64,000 bases of DNA from Numida meleagris. Its lineage: Eukaryota > Chordata > Aves > Galliformes > Numididae. This document shows positions 49,653 to 59,265 of the stretch, one piece after another. The first letter of the stretch is position 1. Every line of letters begins with the position of its first letter. The position numbers were made by a program, and so were the translations under genes. Location: positions 81,857,575 through 81,921,574 of the forward strand of contig NC_034412.1 in NCBI RefSeq assembly GCF_002078875.1. The letters run 5' to 3'. A model generated the notes under the pieces. The model made no database searches. It was not told the origin of the DNA and was given only the letters and a program-made list of their open reading frames with translations.

Positions 49653-50020
49653 AGAATCACAGAATCACTGAATTTTTGGGGTTGGAAGGGACCTCTGGAG
49701 ATCACCTAGTCCAATCCCCTGCTAACGCAGGTTCCTTTGAGGAGGTTATACAGGAAAGCATTCAGGCAGGTCTTGAATATCTCCAGAGAAGGAGACTTCA
49801 CAGCCTCTCTGGAAAGCCTGTTCCAGTGCTTTGTAACCATCAAAGTAAAGAAGCTTTTCCTCATGTTTGGAACTTCCTGCATCCCACTTTGTGCCCATTC
49901 CCTCTTGTCCTGTTGCTTGGCACCATTGAAAAGAGCCTGGCCACACCCACTTGATACTCACCCCTTAGATATTTATAAACATCAAAAAGATCCCCTCTCA
50001 CTCTTCTCTTCTCCAGGCTG
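49653..50020 (-). mobile_element. CR1 LINE fragment with 3' end, minus strand
   Basis: The plus strand begins with the reverse complement of the CR1 octamer end (AATCACAGAATCACTG), followed by GGTTGGAAGGGACCTCTGGA, GTCCAATCCCCTGC, the GGAGACTTCACAGCCTCTCT and CCTGTTCCAGTGCTTTGTAA blocks, then CTCTTCTCTTCTCCAGGCTG at its right edge. It is 5'-truncated after about 370 bp. It abuts the LTR fragment directly, which suggests insertion into or next to it. Confidence 0.95.
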
Positions 50021-51145
50021 TTTGCATGTTTATACTTCCTTACATTCTACTTCCTCAGCTTTACCTAGGTAGATAGGTAGAAAAATCTTTCTGTTCAACT
50101 ATTCGCTCCATATGGATTGGAAGACAGTGGATCTCTATAAGCTAAGTCAGCATTGCTAGAATGTGTCTCATCTCCCTGACATATTCAAGAGACCATGAAT
50201 AGGTAAAAAGAGTACAGATCCAAACCTCAGTACCTGAGTTAAGAAACATAGGTAGAACAATATGAGCATCATCAACCTGTCTTTTCCCTTTTGTAGGCCA
50301 CTCTTCAGACAGTCTTTTGGCAATGAAAAGTTTTAAAAATACTCAGAAGATTTCCTCATTATCTCAAGATTTACTCAAGATATGAGTAGTAAGAATTACA
50401 TCTGCCTAAAAGTAGGCTCTAAGTTTTTAAGTTAAAAACGTAATATTTTTCAATTCTGTAACACCAGTACACAGGTGAATTGTTTTGCAGGTTTGTATTT
50501 CATTAAGACATATGAATTTTATTTATTTTCTTCATAACTTTTATGGTAGAGTGTTGGGAATAATACACACATAATAATTCATTATACATTTAATTAATTT
50601 TCTATCTCCAGGTTATTGAAGTTCTAGGTTTTTTTTTAAGTTAAGTACCTCACTCTTGCTTCCTTTACAATTATTCTTTCTGAACCAAACATTTCTGAGC
50701 TTTGTATCAAAAATATTATTATGAAACGGTATATGACAGTGGCAGATCAACAGCATTTCTGTTTGATGGTAATGTTTCTGAGGTAGGTTATCATGAATAA
50801 TACATATTTAACTTATTTAGCATAGTCTGAAAAGTTATGCAAATTGCACTAGTCAACTGTCTATATTTTCAGTTGTTTTGACAGAGAAAGTAAACTATCT
50901 TAGTTGATGCAACACAAATGTGACAAACAGGCTACCCACGGTAAGTCTTTAGGATTATTTTCAAGAATAAGGTCTGAACTAAAAGCTATTATTCATATAA
51001 AATGTTCACACAGTTGGAAACTCCATGTTCTTAGCAGTATGCTAGCACACACTATCAGAAAATTAGTGAGCCAGACTATGCAAACCTTCTGTTATCTGCA
51101 CATCAGGATGGTATCTGGGATGGGATACATGGACTTAAAGTGCAG
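50021..51145. other. non-coding stretch
   Basis: No gene or repeat family recognised between the two repeat blocks. Confidence 0.4.
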
Positions 51146-51699
51146 ACATCTGTGGTGGGCTGAACTTAGCCAGCAACTAAGCACCAAACAGCCCCTTGCT
51201 CAGTCCCCTCAGCCCCAGTGGGACAGGGGAGAGAACAGGAATAAGGAACAGTAAATCTCACAGGTCAAGATAAAGATAGTTTAATAAGTAAAGAAGAAAG
51301 AGGAAGAAAGAAAACAGGCAACTCAACAACAAATAAAAACAAACAGGTGACATAAAATCAACCCATTAACACCCCACAAACAGACTGATGCCCAGACAGT
51401 CTCTAAGCAATAACTACTTCACTCCAAACCCCTCTCCCTTTTGGTCAGTTTGGGTCAGCTGTCCAGATTGCCTCCCTTTCCAGCTTCATGTCCAACCCTG
51501 GCTTACTCATCAGGGGGGTCAGAATGGGAAAAAGACAAAGACTTTAAGCTTTGTAAGGCCTGTTCAGCAATAGTCAAAACACTGATGTTTTATCAACACT
51601 GTTTTAGACACATTCAAAACACAACACAGTATGGGCTATGAAGAAATGTAATTCCTTCCCAGCCAGCTCTCAACCCGATTCTTCAGTCTAAGCACCATC
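51146..51699 (-). mobile_element. Near-complete solo LTR of an avian ERV (ERVL-like)
   Basis: The element runs 51151-51694 (about 544 bp). The plus-strand start is TGTGGTGGGCTGAACTTAGC and the end GATTCTTCAGTCTAAGCA, giving TG...CA ends. Flanks ACATC (51146-51150) and CCATC (51695-51699) agree at 4 of 5 bases, a probable 5-bp target duplication. The CAGTTTGGGTCAGCTGTCC block in U3 and a GGTGGG...CCAGC end are features of a common bird LTR family. The sense strand is minus: there an ATTAAA polyadenylation-type hexamer (51280-51285) lies toward the 3' end. There is no internal viral sequence. Open frames inside it are not genes. The boundary at 51694 is less certain than at 51151. Confidence 0.75.
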
Positions 51700-51819
51700 T
51701 ATGTAGAGGGAAATAAAAACCTGAAAGTATAATCCACCTATACCATTTCAGACTTCTGTCTCAGGTTGAGATGAAAAGTGTCACTCAAGGAAAACTGTGC
51801 AACCCATAGATATGTACTG

Positions 51820-52415
51820 TTTAAAGGCGAGGTGGACAACAAGACAGCCATGAGTCTGCAAAGCACTGTTCCAACCAAAATGGCAAGCAGCCTCCTGGAT
51901 TACATGAGGAAGAACACTGCCAGCATGTTGAGGGAGATGATTGGTTCACTCTCAAGCAATGTTGAGAAACATCTGGAATTCTGTATCCAGTTCTAGGCTC
52001 CCCAGTACAAGAAAGATAGGTACTCACTGGAGTGAGTCCAGTGCAGCGACACAAAGAATTAAGGAACTGGATCATCTGTCATATAAGCAAGGAAAGGCTG
52101 AGAGAGCTGGGACTGTTCAGCCTGGACTCTTCTAAGTAGTGTCCACTGACAGGACAAGAAGAAGCAGGTACACAGTAAAAACACATGAAATTCTATCTGA
52201 ACACAAGGAGACACTATTTTATTGTGTGTGTGGCTGGTTACTGGCATAGGTTACAAAGACTGTGGGGTCTCCATCCTTGGAGATAATCAAAATTCTATGG
52301 GGGATAGTCCTGAACAGCATCTCTCGCTAGACCTTGATTGAGCAGGACAATTTAACTACATGATCATAAGAGGTAACCTTTCAAGCTTCCAATTTATTCT
52401 GTAAATTCATAATTC
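51820..52415 (+). mobile_element. Old, diverged CR1 LINE fragment
   Basis: Recognisable although heavily mutated: GAGGTGGACAACAAGACAGC, CATCTGGAATTCTGTATCCA, then GGCTCCCCAGTACAAGAAAG, CAAGGAAAGGCTGAGAGAGC and GGGACTGTTCAGCCTGGACT, ending with a decayed TGATCATAAGAGGTAACCTT and GCTTCCAATTTATTCTGTAA terminus near 52410. The 3' UTR is shortened by deletions. It is older than the other CR1 copies here, judging by divergence. Confidence 0.8.
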
Positions 52416-52574
52416 AGCAGGAATTCCAACAGTCATATAATTGTTACTTAGAACATCAAGGTAGTAGTAGTTCATTGCAGAACATCATAATATTTTCTCA
52501 TAAATTAGTGTTCAATTAATATTAGTGTTTATGTTGCTGTTATTTCTGCTGTTCTCTAAAATCATGTACTCTAA

Positions 52575-52650
52575 AACCATATTGCAGTTGCAGTAGATGA
52601 CCTTGAAGGTCCTTTCCAGTCTTAACTTTTCTAATTTTGTGATTCTGTCT
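52575..52650 (+). mobile_element. CR1 LINE 3' end only
   Basis: GTAGATGACCTTGAAGGTCC followed by TTTCCAGTCTTAACTTTTCT and TTTGTGATTCTGT is a CR1 3' terminus, sense plus. It repeats the type of end already present near 52410, so it is either a second tiny insertion or a duplicated end. Confidence 0.75.
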
Positions 52651-52797
52651 GAGGTATATTATTTTAAGATGCAACTAATCTTGCATTAGCTTTGATATCA
52701 CACATCTGGTATAATGTGTCTGATTTCAGTTACAATCATTTGAAGTTTACTCCAGATTCCAAAATAAAAGCAACTTCAAACCTCCCTCCCTCCCCCT

Positions 52798-52871
52798 CAA
52801 AAAAAAAAAAAAAAGAGAAAGGAAAGAATGATAGGAAGGAAGAAAAAAAATGTATAAAAAAAAAGAAAAAA
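52798..52871. repeat. A-rich / purine-rich low-complexity tract
   Basis: A long A run, then GGAAAGGAAG-type purine units, then further A runs. Almost no pyrimidines on the plus strand. Confidence 0.85.
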
Positions 52872-55662
52872 TGGTTTACTTTTGCTATCAAGGGGGAAAA
52901 GTGACTATAATATGATGCAAAACATATAGTCACAAATCTCTTTCTGCAACTCATTTAATGCTATTGCATGCAGAAAAAAAGAACCATAGACTGAAATCAC
53001 CTTTATTCTTGTTTACATAATGAACTAGCTATTTTAAGTGGTGCTGAAATAAGCATAACCAATTGCAGTGCCAAGTATTACAGCAGTGCATTTGGCATAT
53101 TGAGTTATTGCATGTGATACATAATCTAACAAATTTCCAAACAAACATTCTGGAAACAATTACAAGTAAGCAAGCAACCCTGAGCAAATACCACTGAAGT
53201 TTTAAATTGCATTTTGGTCACCCACGACCATTTAAAAAAAAATGTTCAGCAGGATTTTTGTGCCTAGAGCGAAGAAAAGAGGTTTTGCTGTCCTGCCAAG
53301 TGAGAGTTTAATGTTGTGAATCATTAGGAGGCATACACATTAGTTTAAAAAATAATTGTTTGGTTTATAGTCACTTGAGGCTATAGTCTCAATCAGACCT
53401 CAGCTGTGGTGGGCTACAAGAACATACAATACAATATAAATACAGTTTGTTGATATATCATTGACAGAAGCATATGTTACGCTATTAACTTCCAAAATAA
53501 ACATGTGAAATTGTTACCAAAGAAGGAAAAATACTGCAACATTCAAAAAATGTATTCCAGTTTACTTTGAAAAAAATTGATGTATTTGTAGATGTAGATT
53601 TTAAATTTTTACATCTATGAGATTTAAAAAAAATAGCAAACTACTAAGTATGTGATCAGCAAATAACAATTGTCACAGAACCTAACCTAATAATTTTTTC
53701 CAAGTTTGGGCATGTTCCTGGGAGGTCTAGAATGATGTCTATTGCTATTTATTCAACATGTAGACCTTCAAATATAATCAAGGTTATTAGTACGGAAAAA
53801 CTTGAAAGTGATGATTTCTTTATTGTTTTGAGTAAGCATGCATTCTTTACTCTTTTTTAATCTATAACCTCAGGAAACTCTTTCATCATAGTTGAAGTTG
53901 TGAAACTATGACATCAAGATCACCAAGAACTTCAAAGTTAATTCCATGATGTAGGAAGATTCATTATTCCCTGTATAACTTGAACAACAAATTACCAAGG
54001 GCTTAATATTTAACATTTATTATCTTCATCAATATAGTTAAACTGTTCTGAAACAAGACATTTTGCCAGATTAAGGAGTATCAGCTTCTTATTTTTAATT
54101 GTAAATATCCAGCAGTTCAACGAAAGAACAGGTAGATAGAGATCAAAAAACGATCACGTCAAAGTCATACAAGAAGAATGATTCTCAAGCATAGATCCAC
54201 CACTGCTCTTGTTGTAACAATTGGATTCAGTGGGAGTAAAGCAGAACAGTCAATTTTGCTATTGCATTTTCTAATTAAGAGAATCTCTCTCTGAATTAAG
54301 AAAATAGTATCAATATGTCTTCTAGAGCATTAAGTAGCTGGGATGTAACTGTAGCTGTTATGTAGAAGGAAGAAGCGGCCTCTTCAGTGTAGATATTTTT
54401 ACTCTGGTTAATTATGTAATTGATTTTGGTCTTAATGACAAATTGAGAATTTCCATCAGAGGAACTTTTTAAACCTTTCTGTCAGTGCCCACTATGGAAG
54501 CAGAAAGAGTAATACCAACCAAATTAACAATTTATACTCCCCCTAAAATATTTGAATACTTTGTGAATTAATTTATTTTTAGTCTACATTAGTTTGAACA
54601 GGAAATGTCATATTTTCCTTCTGAGAGAAGCATTAACAAATGAATTACTCTATTCTGCTAACATTACACTGCTGTAAATCTGTCTCACCTGTGTTAATGG
54701 ATTGAAACACTGAACAGAGAAGCGTAGGAATGGAAGGGACAGTAGAAATATCAGACCAAGTTGCCTTTACAGCTGGAGGCAATCTTGTAGTAGCTACATT
54801 TAGTCTATTATGTTAGCTTATTATTTTATAGTAATAGTTCATGAAGATTCAAATGGTAACCATTTCATGTTCCTTGCCTTACAAGCCATAGAACATATTC
54901 TAATAACATATAGCATAATGAAATACATTAAAAGATACAACCACTAACTGAAATAGCTGTTAAATTCACAGTTCCATCAGTATTTAATAGTATATTCTGA
55001 GTATAATCTAACTGCAAGCAATACAATGTACTGTATACTACGAGCAGATGGCATTAATTTGTTCATTGTAAACTTCACCTTTGCATAAAGAGCATCTTGT
55101 AGAGTAAGCTAGAAGTCAGAGCTGGTATCCATTTTTAATCCAATAGATGTATTTATATGTAAAATACTTCGTGAAAGCTACTAATAACAAGCATGACTGG
55201 GTCACAGAAATGTTAATGCCATCAAGATTCTTCACAGTTCTCCACTTTCCTTTTCCCTTTTATCCTGTTTACATGTTCTCATTTCTGTATAATAAAAGTT
55301 TTGGTCTCTGAATGCTATCACTGAGAGAGGAGAGAAGACACAGGATATTTAGATTATTTCCTTCTCCACTATTGTCACCTTGCCAAACACATCATTCTGT
55401 TGCTCTTTATTTAAACCACTTGCTGTGACATTTGCAGGTAATCTGAATCTCTTTACAAACTCATGGAGAATTTGTATAAATGGAGTAAATTCCAAAAATA
55501 AACAAAAATGGGATTGCTGTTTTTTTTTTTTTTCCTATCTTTTTATCTGCATGTACTGTATGCCTACCATTAAGGAAGAAGGACTGGGAAGCAATTTGGC
55601 CCTTACAGAAAAGTGCAGCAGCTACTGAAATACAGACTTATCGGTGGCAGTATATGGACCTT
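52872..55662. other. non-coding stretch
   Basis: No gene recognised. At about 54715-54765 the sequence AGGAATGGAAGGGACAGTAG followed by CAGACCAAGTTGCC loosely resembles a decayed CR1 3' end on the minus strand. It is too short and diverged to call firmly. Confidence 0.4.
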
Positions 55663-56650
55663 TAGAATCATAGAGTCATGGGATATCTCCAGTTGGAAAG
55701 GACCCACAAAGATCACTGAGTCCAATTCCTGGCTCCGCATAGGACCACCCAAGCGTCAGGCCATATGACTAAGAACATTGTCCAGATACTGCTTGAACTC
55801 TGGCAATCTTGGTGCCACAACCATTTCACTGGGGAGTCTGTTCCAGCACTTGACCACTCTATCAGTGAAGAAACTTTTCCTGATATCCAACCAAAAGCTC
55901 TCCTGTCACAGCTTCATGCTGTCACATTGAGTTCTATCACTGGTCACCAGAGAGATAATATCAGTGCCTGCCCCTCTGCTTCCTCATGAGAAGTTATAGG
56001 CCATGTTGTGGTCCCTCCTCAGTCTCCTCTTCTCTGGACTGAAAAACGAAGAGACTTCAGCCACTCCTCATATGTTTTCTCCTCTAAACCCTTCACCATT
56101 TTCGCAGCTCTCCTGTCTATGCTCTCCAATAGTTCTAGGTCTTTTTTCTACTGTGGCACCCAAACTTGCACACGATGCTCAAGGTGGGGCTGCATCTTCA
56201 TTCCCACACTTGCTCACACATTGATTCTCAAGGTGAGTGCAGTGTATAGGGGGATAATCACTTCCCTCAACCAGTTAGCAATACTGCACTTGATGCATCC
56301 CAGGATACAGTTGGCCTTCCTGATTGCCTGGACACACAGTTTATTCATGTTCAACTTGCTGTTGAGCAAGATCCCAAGAACTTTTCAGTGGGGTTGCTTT
56401 TCCAGTGTCTCATCCCCCAGCCTGTATGTATAGCCAGGGTTGCCCCTTTCCAGGTGCAGAATCCAGTACTTGCTCTCATTAAGCTTCATGCAATTGGTGA
56501 TAGCCTCGCTTTCTAATTTGTCTAGATCTCCACAAGGCGTCTCCACCAGAGAGAACTCGATAGCAGTTGACAGAGTCAACAGCTCCTCTTAATTTAGTAT
56601 CATCAGCAAACTTGCTCAAAGCACTTTCTAGTCCTACTCCAAAGTCATAT
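55663..56650 (-). mobile_element. CR1 LINE fragment with 3' end and reverse-transcriptase remnant, minus strand
   Basis: Nearly 1 kb. The plus strand opens with the reverse complement of the CR1 3' end (TAGAATCATAGAGTCATGGG, then GTTGGAAAGGACCCACAAAG and ATCACTGAGTCCAATTCC). It passes through CTGTTCCAGCACTTGACCAC and TCTCCTCTTCTCTGGACTGA, then TTGCCCCTTTCCAGGTGCAG and TCCAGTACTTGCTCTCATTA. Toward its 5' end, on the minus strand, it reads SKFADDTKLRG (FADD at 56599-56610), the catalytic YxDD-type box of the CR1 reverse transcriptase. It is 5'-truncated shortly beyond that box and carries stops and indels, so it is not functional. Confidence 0.93.
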
Positions 56651-58279
56651 ATGTTTCACAGTTCTGAATGAGCTCCAGTACAGTGGAGAAATACTCCCTC
56701 CTTTGAAGTAGGAATATCTTCTGTTCATTTCAGTGAACATGATGGTATAGAGGATAAGTGACATGATCTGGCATTTTTGTGAACTCTCATTCTATTGCTT
56801 GTGAGCTCCCATTCTGGTGTATGGATGTTCTTTCTTCCATTCATTCAGCACAGCAGAAAGAAGTCTCTTGGCACTTAAATACCTAGAATTCAATAATATT
56901 GCTGTACGTCCTCTGTGTTATTGGCTAACGGGAAATCTCATTCAAGCTAATTTTCCTTGCCAGTTCTTTTTGTAACTCTGTGAGATGTGCAGGCTTAGGG
57001 TACACTGAAGAGCAGATCTTCAAGGTGTTCATTGTTCAGCAGCTGCTGGAAGCTGTTTGAAGTAATGTCATTCCTTTTCTCTCATCATTTCTCTGGCATA
57101 CATTTATCAAGCAACACTTTTTACATCTAAGACTGCTTATGAAGTAACAGTTCATCTTGGTCATGCTGTAGTCTAACCTCATTTAAGAAAATCATCCCAC
57201 AAGACTTCTTACAAGTACTGTAGAAACACTTGCAATAAATATTTCCGGTTGCTTCAGCAATTGCAATAAACAACTTTGTTGGATCCTTTTTTTTTTTATA
57301 ATGTATTTATTTTGAATTTTAGTGTAGTAAACGTGTCTTTGGAGGAGGAGGAAGCACACTGTAAATAAAACAGTTTCTTAGTGCATGCTGTCATTGATGA
57401 ATCAAAAGAAAAGCATTCAAAGTACCAAATTTTCCTACTCCCCATTTTAACTGAAGAATTGGATGTTAAAATGACCACCAAAGATTAAAATGAAATTAAA
57501 AATCCTCCTCCTGATACTGAGGAGCTGTCTGAAATTCGATGAGTGCATGCGTGCATGCTCAGCCCTGAACTCAATGATTTTTTTGACTATGAGGTGACAA
57601 AAGACAGGTCTAAATAAAATGCAACATCCTACCACTGATGCACAAGCTTGACACAGGAAACAGCAGTACTGTACAGTGCCTTGCTCAAAAATGTAATCAT
57701 CACCTCTGCTTCTGAAACACAAAGTCTTTACTAAAGCAAGCATTCTGTGTTACATGATATATCTAAATAAACTCCAGATACATCTTAAAAGATGAGTGTC
57801 CATCACCAATGGAGAATTTCTCTAGCCAAATATAGGAAAGTGACACCCTTCTTCATGGATGGAAATTTAAACAGCATCTTCATAAGAACATTATACAACT
57901 CTCAAGGAAGACCTCACCACTCTTAAAGCATAATGGCCTGAATTTCTTATTCAGGATGTTGAAGTCCCCACAAAGGCAACATGGATTCAAGTAGCTGAAC
58001 ATTTATGATTCTGGTAGCTTCAAGCCAGGAGTAGAATTCCAGAGAGCTATGAGCACTGGGCTACTGCATAAGGGAGAATGAGCTGGAAGCCAAGGGTATC
58101 TCAGAGCAGGTGGGTATATCACCAAGCAGGGCCTAGCCGCAATGGGTAGAGAAGAGTGCTAGTCACCAGAGTCCTCCAGCAGACATGATAAAGGCAGAAA
58201 CTAGGCCTGGGGTCTGTTCAGGAGTGGCAGAAGACAATTAACAGTGATCTTCATAGGTAAGCTTAGGAAGTGTAAGATA
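56651..58279. other. non-coding spacer between two opposed CR1 copies
   Basis: About 1.6 kb. A 98-codon open frame on the minus strand (57743 to 57447), rich in C and hydrophobic residues, has no recognised domain and no splice support. I call no gene. Confidence 0.4.
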
Positions 58280-59265
58280 GATCAGCAGACCCTCTGACTG
58301 GCAGAGCTCAGAGGGTTGTAACAAATGGTGAAGAGTCTAGTCATAGGCCTGCAGCTAGTGGTGTGGTGTTCTCAGGGGTCGGTACTGGGTTCAGCATTTT
58401 TGTTCAACGCCTTTCAGTGACTTGGATGAAGGAATAGAATGCACTCTCAGCAAGTTTGCAGATGATGCAAAGCTGTGAGAACTGGCTGACACACAGGAAG
58501 TCTGTGCTGCCATTAAGTGAGAGCTGGACAATTTGGAGAGTTCAGTGGAGAGGAACCTGATGAGGTTCAACAAGGGCAAATGGTGAGTTCTGCACCTAGA
58601 GAAGAATAATTGCATGCATCAATACGGATTAAGGGCTGACCTGCTGGAGAGGAGCTCTGCAGAGATGGAGCTGGGCCTCCTGGTGGGCGACAATTTGGCC
58701 ACAAGCCAGTGGTGTGCCCTTGTGGCCATCATTGCGGTACCGTTGGGTGCACTAAAAAGAGCATGGCCAGCAGGTCAAGGGAGGTGATCCTCCCCCTTTA
58801 CTCTGCCTTAGTGAGGCCACGTCTGGAATGCTGTGTCCAGTTACAAGCTCCTCTGTTCAAGAAAAACAGGAAACTTCTAGAAAGAGTCCAGCAGAGCATC
58901 ACAAACATGATGAGGGGTCTAGAGCATCTCCTGTAAAAGGGAAGGCTTTTTGATGTTAATAAATATCTATGAGGTGAGTGTCAAGTAGGTGGGGCCAGGC
59001 TCTTTTCAGTGGTGCCCGGGAACAGAACAAGGGGAAATGGGCACAAACATGAAGTTCCAAACATGATGAAAAACTTCTTTACTTTGATGGTTACAGAGCA
59101 CTGGAACAGGCTGCCCAGAGAAGTTGTGGAATCTCCTTCTCTGCAGATATTCAAGACCCATCTGGACGCTTTCCTGTATAACCTACTGTAGGGAACCTGC
59201 TTTAGCAGAGGATCGGACTAGGTGATCTCCAGAACCCACTTCCACCTCCTATGATCCTGATTCTC
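58280..59265 (+). mobile_element. CR1 LINE fragment with reverse-transcriptase C-terminal coding remnant and 3' end
   Basis: About 985 bp, 5'-truncated within the reverse-transcriptase gene. Landmarks are the GVPQGS-type region in broken form (58362-58390), the FADD catalytic box (58455-58466), AACCTGATGAGGTTCAACAA, GGTCAAGGGAGGTGATCCTC, AGAGTCCAGCAGAGCATCAC, the CACTGGAACAGGCTGCCCAG block, and a terminus with ACTAGGTGATCTCCAGAACC and TCCTATGATCCTGATTCT near 59250-59263. Orientation is opposite to the copy at 55663. Confidence 0.95.
58362..59194 (+). pseudogene. Broken CR1 ORF2 (reverse transcriptase C-terminal half)
   Basis: In an intact CR1 this gene encodes the endonuclease/reverse-transcriptase that copies the element into the genome. 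Only the C-terminal half is left. SKFADDAKL at 58449-58475 holds the two catalytic aspartates, followed at once by a TGA stop. A thumb-like segment follows in another frame (58709-58936: SRSREVILPLYSALVRPRLE, then ERVQQSITNMMRGLEHLL). The C-terminal segment WNRLPREVVESPSLQIFK lies at 59009-59191, ending ...LYNLL. At least two frameshifts and a stop separate these pieces, and the region upstream of the catalytic box is missing, so no enzyme can be made. The pieces are fairly well kept, so the copy is not among the oldest in the window. Confidence 0.9.

Noticed and set aside
49625..50072. Plus-strand open frames of about 110 codons
   Set aside because: They translate the antisense strand of the minus-strand CR1.
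52692..52954. Open frames on both strands over the A-rich tract
   Set aside because: Produced by homopolymer runs (poly-K on one strand, poly-F on the other).
56008..56433. 141-codon plus-strand open frame
   Set aside because: It lies antisense to the CR1 at 55663-56650. Long antisense frames are common in CR1 3' regions.
57447..57743. 98-codon minus-strand open frame between the two CR1 copies
   Set aside because: No recognised domain, no splice support, and a composition skewed to C, F and I. Not enough for a gene call.
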